From Streptomyces sp. PR69 (GTDB taxonomy: Bacteria > Actinomycetota > Actinomycetes > Streptomycetales > Streptomycetaceae): a stretch of 64,000 bases of DNA. The stretch covers positions 1-64,000 of the forward strand of contig NZ_JAOWCB010000013.1 of assembly GCF_026420845.1 (NCBI RefSeq), given 5' to 3'. A program made the translations under genes and the position numbers. Positions within the stretch are counted from its first letter, which is position 1, and every line of letters starts with the position of its first letter. The notes beneath the pieces were generated by a model. The model ran no database searches. It saw only the letters and a program-made list of their open reading frames with translations, and was not told the origin of the DNA. Below, one piece after another: positions 59,892-64,000 of the stretch.

Positions 59892-60113
59892 TCAGAGGTG
59901 GTGGGGCGGCTTCTCGTCGAGGAAGCGCGCCAGATCCGCGGCGCTGTCGCCGCTTCCCGGAGTCCGCTCGCCCCACCCACGGTCCGTATCGTCCGCGGAC
60001 TGCTGGTCCAGCGGATCGTCGAAGATCAGCTTCGGTGTGGAATGGGGATCGGGACTGGTCTTCTGCCGAAGCCGCTCCGCTGCTCGCGGTCCGGGGGCGG
60101 GGGCGGTGCTCAT
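59892..60113 (-). CDS. small conserved hypothetical protein
   Basis: Protein of 73 aa of a Streptomyces-conserved type: SPDPHSTPKLIFDDPLDQQS and a C-terminal SAADLARFLDEKPPHHL. It is polar, with no membrane segment. The function is unknown. It ends 4 bp from the converging mscL stop. Confidence 0.75.
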   Translation of the reverse strand: MSTAPAPGPRAAERLRQKTSPDPHSTPKLIFDDPLDQQSADDTDRGWGERTPGSGDSAADLARFLDEKPPHHL

Positions 60114-60211
60114 ACTGCAAGGGTACGGCGAATCGGGCAGTTCAGCCGCCCTTCGGGTGTCCCGGGGCCGCTCACCGCGCCAAAGCGAAGCCGCTCTGCT
60201 GTGCTGGACGC

Positions 60212-61462
60212 ATGACGTCCACACCACCCACGGGCGGGCCGTCCGAGCCCGGGGAGCCTTCTGGGCCGTCGCCGTCCGCCTCTGCTCCGCGCGGGCCTTG
60301 GCGGAGGATGACAGCCCGCGACCGCGACGAGGCGCACCGCAGCGCGACCCCGCTGGAGCTCTTCTTCGATCTGTGCTTCGTGGTCGCCGTGGCGCAGGCG
60401 GGGGTGCAGCTCGTCCACTCCCTGGCCGAGAACCACGCCGGCACGGGCGTCACCGGGTATCTCTTCGTCTTCTTCGGCGTGTGGTGGGCATGGATGAACT
60501 TCACCTGGTTCGCCTCTGCCTACGACTGCGACGACGTGCCGTACCGGCTGGCGACGCTGGTCCAGATCTGCGGCGTGCTGATCTACGCGGCGGGTGTGCC
60601 GCGCGCCTTCAACGACAACGACTGGACGGTCGCGATCGTCGGATATCTGGTGATGCGCGTCGCGCTGACCGGTCAGTGGCTGCGGGCGGCCGCCTCGGAG
60701 CCGCCGGGTCCGGCCCGGCGCACCAATCTGCGGTACGCGATCGGCCTTGTCATCTGCCAGGCGTCCTGGGTGGGGCTGCTGGCGGCGCCGGACGATATGA
60801 AGCGCTGGCTGTTCCTGGTGCTGGTGGCGGCCGAGCTGATGGTGCCGGTGATCGCCGAGCGGGACCATGAGACGCCCTGGCACGCCCATCACATCGTCGA
60901 GCGCTACGGCCTGTTCACGATCATCGTACTCGGCGAGACGATCACGGCGGCGACGATCGGCGTCCAGTCGGCGCTGGATGAGCATGCCGCCTTCGACGAG
61001 CTGCTGCCGATCGCCGCCGGGGGTGTCCTGCTCGTCTTCTCCGCCTGGTGGATCTACTTCGCGGTGCCGGCGCATGAGCGGCTCGTCTCCAACCGTGAGG
61101 CGATCCCCTGGGGCTACGGCCACTATCTGATCTTCGCGTCGGCCGCGGCGATCGGCGCGGGGCTGGAGGTGACGGTGGAGCATGCCGTCGGGAAGGCGCA
61201 TATCTCGGACATGGCGGCGGCCGCGGCCGTCACGATCCCGGCGGCGCTGTTCATGGTGACCGTATGGCTGCTGCACGCACGGCACTTCAAGCGCGGGGCG
61301 GCCCAGCAGCTGACGCTGCCGGCGGGCGGACTGGGCGTCCTCGCCTGCACTCTCGCCGGGGAATGGGCGGTGCTGGCGGCGGGGCTGGTCGCGGCGGCGA
61401 CGGTGGCGGTCGGGGTGACGCTCACCCATCGGGCGGGCAGCAGAGAGATCCTGCGGTTCTGA
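60212..61462 (+). CDS. low temperature requirement A (LtrA) family membrane protein
   Basis: Membrane protein of 416 aa with about ten to twelve helices. The LtrA pattern is RSATPLELFFDLCFVVAVAQ at the first helix, WAWMNFTWFASAYDCDD, and ERYGLFTIIVLGETI. The family is named from a cold-growth mutant of Listeria, but its biochemical role is unknown. ATG 60212 gives a Pro/Ser-rich N-terminus; ATG 60308 would remove it. Confidence 0.88.
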   Translation: MTSTPPTGGPSEPGEPSGPSPSASAPRGPWRRMTARDRDEAHRSATPLELFFDLCFVVAVAQAGVQLVHSLAENHAGTGVTGYLFVFFGVWWAWMNFTWFASAYDCDDVPYRLATLVQICGVLIYAAGVPRAFNDNDWTVAIVGYLVMRVALTGQWLRAAASEPPGPARRTNLRYAIGLVICQASWVGLLAAPDDMKRWLFLVLVAAELMVPVIAERDHETPWHAHHIVERYGLFTIIVLGETITAATIGVQSALDEHAAFDELLPIAAGGVLLVFSAWWIYFAVPAHERLVSNREAIPWGYGHYLIFASAAAIGAGLEVTVEHAVGKAHISDMAAAAAVTIPAALFMVTVWLLHARHFKRGAAQQLTLPAGGLGVLACTLAGEWAVLAAGLVAAATVAVGVTLTHRAGSREILRF

Positions 61463-61567
61463 GCTCCGCAGGCCGTCAGCCGCCACCCGGTCAACCGCCA
61501 CCCGGTTGCCGCCGCCCGGTCAAGCGCCGTCCCGTCAGGCGCCGCCAGGTCAACCCGCGTGGTACCC

Positions 61568-62677
61568 ATGGGGGTTGTGACGGAGAAGGCTCGGCAGGAC
61601 GGGGACGAGACGGTGCGGCGTGATGCGCTGACGGATGTGGCGGGGCTGCGGGTCGGTCATGCACGGGTGCCGGGCGAGCGGGCGCTCAGCGGCACGACCG
61701 TCGTCCTCGCGCCGGAGGGCGGCGCGGTCGCGGCCGTGGATGTGCGCGGCGGCGGGCCCGGCACCAGGGAGACCGACGCCCTGGACCCCCGCAACCTGGT
61801 GCAGCGGGTGGAGGCGGTCGTGCTGACCGGGGGCAGCGCGTTCGGCCTGGATTCCGCCGGCGGGGTGATGGCGTGGCTGGAGGAGCAGGGGCGCGGCGTC
61901 CGGGTCGGGCCCGGTCCGGGGCAGGTGGTTCCGGTGGTGCCGGCGGCCTGTGTGTTCGACCTGGGGCGCGGCGGCGACTGGCGGGCGCGCCCGGACGCGG
62001 CCACCGGGCGGGCCGCGGTGCGTGCGGCGGCGGCGACGCCGGAGGGGGCAGCGGTCGAGGAGGGGTGCGTGGGCGCCGGGACGGGCGCGCTGGTGGGCCC
62101 GCTCAAAGGCGGCGTCGGCACGGCGAGCACCCGGCTGGATTCGGGGGTCACCGTCGCCGCGCTGGTCGTCGCCAATGCTGCGGGGTCGGTGGTCGATCCG
62201 GGTACGGGAGCGCTGTACGGACGGCTGGAGGACTATGTCGCGGGCCGCGTCGCGGCGCCCTCCCCCGAGACGCGCGCGGCCGCCGAGCGGACACTCGCAG
62301 AGCTGCGGGAGAAGATGGGCCCGCCGCCGCTCAACACCACACTCGCGGTGGTGGCCACGGACGCGGAGCTCACCCGCGCCCAGGCTCAGAAGCTTGCGGG
62401 CACGGCGCACGACGGCATCGCGCGCGCCGTGCGCCCCGTGCATCTGCTCCATGACGGCGACACCGTCTTCACTCTGGCGACGGGCGGCGCGGGTCCCCTG
62501 GACGCCTCGGACCCGCTGGCGCTCAACGCGCTGCTGGCGGCCGGTGCGTCCTTGGTGACCAGGGCGATCGTACGGGCGGTCCTGGCCGCGGAGTCCGTCG
62601 AGGGGCCCGGCGGGACCTTCCCCTCGTACCGCGCGCTGTACGGTCTCGGGCCGCACTCCCCCGGCTCCTCCGACTGA
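61568..62677 (+). CDS. P1/DmpA family peptidase
   Basis: Self-processing Ntn-like aminopeptidase of about 370 aa. The family GGSAFGLDSAGGVMAWL motif, VGAGTGAL, and the LNTTLAVVATDA site holding the nucleophile Thr (autocleavage at N-T) are seen. GTG 61559, ATG 61568 and GTG 61577 are in frame; no clear ribosome site separates them. It follows the LtrA gene on the same strand. Activities of the family are D-aminopeptidase and beta-peptidyl aminopeptidase. Confidence 0.88.
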   Translation: MGVVTEKARQDGDETVRRDALTDVAGLRVGHARVPGERALSGTTVVLAPEGGAVAAVDVRGGGPGTRETDALDPRNLVQRVEAVVLTGGSAFGLDSAGGVMAWLEEQGRGVRVGPGPGQVVPVVPAACVFDLGRGGDWRARPDAATGRAAVRAAAATPEGAAVEEGCVGAGTGALVGPLKGGVGTASTRLDSGVTVAALVVANAAGSVVDPGTGALYGRLEDYVAGRVAAPSPETRAAAERTLAELREKMGPPPLNTTLAVVATDAELTRAQAQKLAGTAHDGIARAVRPVHLLHDGDTVFTLATGGAGPLDASDPLALNALLAAGASLVTRAIVRAVLAAESVEGPGGTFPSYRALYGLGPHSPGSSD

Positions 62678-62823
62678 CCGGAAAGGTGTGGCAGTTGGCC
62701 GGGGGCGCACGGGAACCTCATATGCGCCCCCTTCGTTTTGCCGAACCACAGACGCGTTGTCAGAGCGAGGGGCTACGTTTAGCAATCATCAAGTGACATG
62801 TGGCGACGGCCTGGAGACCGACC

Positions 62824-63579
62824 TTGAACGATCCGCACGAGACAACCGAGAGCCATCTTGAGCGACTTCTGGGTCGGGCGCTCAACTCCTTCGAGCTGCC
62901 CGACGCGACCGTCGAGCGGCTTGATTCGGCGCTGGCGCACGCCAGTTCGCTGCACTCCTCGCACCACAGCGCGGCGCTGCACCGCTCGCTGTACCGGCAT
63001 GCGTATCTCCTCAGCGACGGCAGCTCGCTCACCCTCTGGGAGCTGGTGCACAACACCGGCCGGGATGGCGAGGAGCAGCACGAGCTGTACGAGGTCGAGG
63101 CGGAGGCCCGGCTGGCCGCGTCCCGGCTGTCGCCCGCCTCCCCGGCGGACGGGGACCGCGGCCCGCTGGGCGGGTTCGAGGACGACTTCGACGCGGACTT
63201 CGAGCTGCTCGCCTCACTGATGGCCACCCCGCCGGCCCCGATGCCCCGGATGTACGTCCCGGACGACTCGGCCGACCATGCGCGCCGGGTCCTGCGCCGC
63301 GCGGAGAACGCGGACCGCCCGGGCGAGGAGACGGCCCGGCGGCTGCGGGCGGCCTTCGCCCACCACATCACCCAGGTGTTCGGCCGCCAGTGCCGGGTGG
63401 AGGGCAAAGACGCCGGCTTCACGCTCTACGAGCACGGGTTTCTGCTGCTCGACGGCAGCGAGACAAGCCTGTGGGAGGTCGAGCACACGGCGACGCCCGA
63501 CGGCCGCCATATGTGCGAGGTGTACGGGGACGAGGACAGCGCCCGCGCGGCGATGGAGCACCGCGCGCAGGTGCGCTGA
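62824..63579 (+). CDS. DUF6227 family protein
   Basis: Soluble protein of 251 aa with two similar halves, each with a strand pattern like LYRHAYLLSDGSSLTLWELVH (about 55-75) and LYEHGFLLLDGSETSLWEVE (about 200-220). This indicates an internal duplication. TTG 62824 was chosen because GGAG lies 6-7 bases before it and the resulting N-terminus (NDPHETTESHLERLLGRALN) fits; GTG 62800 has no ribosome site. The function is unknown. Confidence 0.85.
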   Translation: MNDPHETTESHLERLLGRALNSFELPDATVERLDSALAHASSLHSSHHSAALHRSLYRHAYLLSDGSSLTLWELVHNTGRDGEEQHELYEVEAEARLAASRLSPASPADGDRGPLGGFEDDFDADFELLASLMATPPAPMPRMYVPDDSADHARRVLRRAENADRPGEETARRLRAAFAHHITQVFGRQCRVEGKDAGFTLYEHGFLLLDGSETSLWEVEHTATPDGRHMCEVYGDEDSARAAMEHRAQVR

Positions 63580-63585
63580 CTCTCC

Positions 63586-63602
63586 CTGGCCTTCGGGGCC
63601 AG
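63586..63602. terminator. 6-bp hairpin after the DUF6227 gene
   Basis: CTGGCC-TTCGG-GGCCAG follows the stop by 6 bp. A second stem ACCTCC-GT-GGAGGT is at 63625-63638. Confidence 0.65.
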
Positions 63603-63687
63603 AAACCCAGCCCCGCCTGGGGCCACCTCCGTGGAGGTACCCCCGGGGGCACCTCCGTGGGGGTACCCCCGGACGGAGTCTGGGGGA

Positions 63688-63733
63688 GGTAGCTGGGGGA
63701 GATTGAGGCGCGGGGGTCCGGGGGCGGAGTCCC
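63688..63733. repeat. dispersed intergenic repeat, copy B
   Basis: Partner of 33712-33757 (44 of 46 identical). It lies between the DUF6227 gene and the converging MFS gene, the same setting as copy A. Confidence 0.8.
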
Positions 63734-63780
63734 GTGGAACGGGGTCTGGGGCGGAGCCCCGGACCCGCCGCGCAGGCGTC

Positions 63781-64000
63781 TCAGTGCACCAGCGCGGGCG
63801 TCTCCTCCCGCTGCTCGCCCAGGCGCTCAGACTGGGCGTCGTCGTCCAGCGCCCCGCCCTCCACATGCTGCTTCGGCCGCGCCGGAAGAGCGAACATCAG
63901 CAGGAAGATGGCGGCGAGCACGGCGAGCACCCACCACAGGGAGTTCTGGAACGCCTCCGCGAAGGCCGTGCCGATCTGCCCCGGCAGCAGCCGCTCTTCG
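63781..64000 (-). CDS. MFS (DHA2-like) efflux transporter, C-terminal part
   Basis: The last 73 codons of a gene that runs off the window. LLPGQIGTAFAEAFQNSLWW is followed by a final helix (VLAVLAAIFLLMFALPA) and an acidic tail (DDDAQSERLGEQREE). This matches the end of 14-helix drug efflux MFS proteins. The rest is outside the window. Confidence 0.75.
   Translation of the reverse strand, partial: EERLLPGQIGTAFAEAFQNSLWWVLAVLAAIFLLMFALPARPKQHVEGGALDDDAQSERLGEQREETPALVH

Overview
The window is high-GC actinobacterial DNA, almost certainly from a Streptomyces or close relative. The evidence is a coding G+C near 70-75% with strong third-position bias, frequent GTG starts, purine-rich Shine-Dalgarno sites, and characteristic genes: an SsgA-like sporulation protein, protein O-mannosyltransferase, a tricorn protease, MMPL transporters, a Nur-type nickel box, a CIRCE element and a Glp/GlpR cluster. 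I found no phage or plasmid backbone, no complete insertion sequence, no CRISPR array and no biosynthetic gene cluster.

Layout. 1-13.1 kb: protein mannosyltransferase, a class B penicillin-binding protein, a TetR/membrane-protein pair, a YbaK deacylase coupled to an EamA transporter, a secreted SGNH hydrolase, a small conserved protein, a remnant of a phytase-like esterase, a DUF817 membrane protein, a beta-lactamase-fold esterase, and an ECF-type metal transporter (nikM-nikQ-nikO) behind a Nur box that points to nickel. 13.3-24.9 kb: SsgA-like protein, a TetR-MMPL operon with two palindromes upstream, a 1121-residue tricorn protease ended by a 25-bp perfect hairpin, and a MerR-controlled Baeyer-Villiger monooxygenase / hydrolase / SDR operon. 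24.9-33.7 kb is an accessory, decaying stretch: small conserved proteins, a collapsed XRE-regulator / CxCPKC-protein pair, exonuclease III, GNAT, a secreted serine protease, a TetR / FAD-monooxygenase pair that seems to have lost both 5' ends to one deletion, and a glycerophosphotransferase-like gene split by a frameshift at nine copies of a 7-bp repeat. 33.7-44.2 kb: a STAND ATPase with TPRs, a second MMPL protein, a cupredoxin-P1B copper ATPase fusion, then a 2.7-kb segment between 45-bp direct repeats (hipA remnant, DUF2867 gene, TetR) beside tRNA-Ala(CGC). 44.3-58.4 kb is conserved core: GlpR/SepX-like protein, RimJ-like acetyltransferase, MoaB/MogA, MoaC, Glp (MoeA-like), GalU, 5-formyl-THF cyclo-ligase, penicillin acylase, K+/H+ antiporter, MFS, a Ruc/FmdB redox chaperone with a CIRCE-type operator, and MTA phosphorylase. 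58.5-64 kb: a CpaB-like SAF protein, MscL, a small conserved protein, LtrA, a P1 peptidase, a DUF6227 protein and the 3' end of an MFS efflux gene.

How the genes work together. The GlpR-Glp-GalU-cyclo-ligase-Ruc neighbourhood mirrors the mycobacterial Rv0991c-Rv0996 region and links cell-division scaffolding, molybdopterin synthesis and stress chaperoning. Several regulators sit beside palindromes in their own promoter regions (TetR at 4.6, 16.6 and 43.2 kb; MerR at 24.1 kb). The most unusual item is the 7-bp tandem repeat at 32122-32184. It lies where a glycopolymer-enzyme-like gene changes frame, so copy number would switch the gene on or off.
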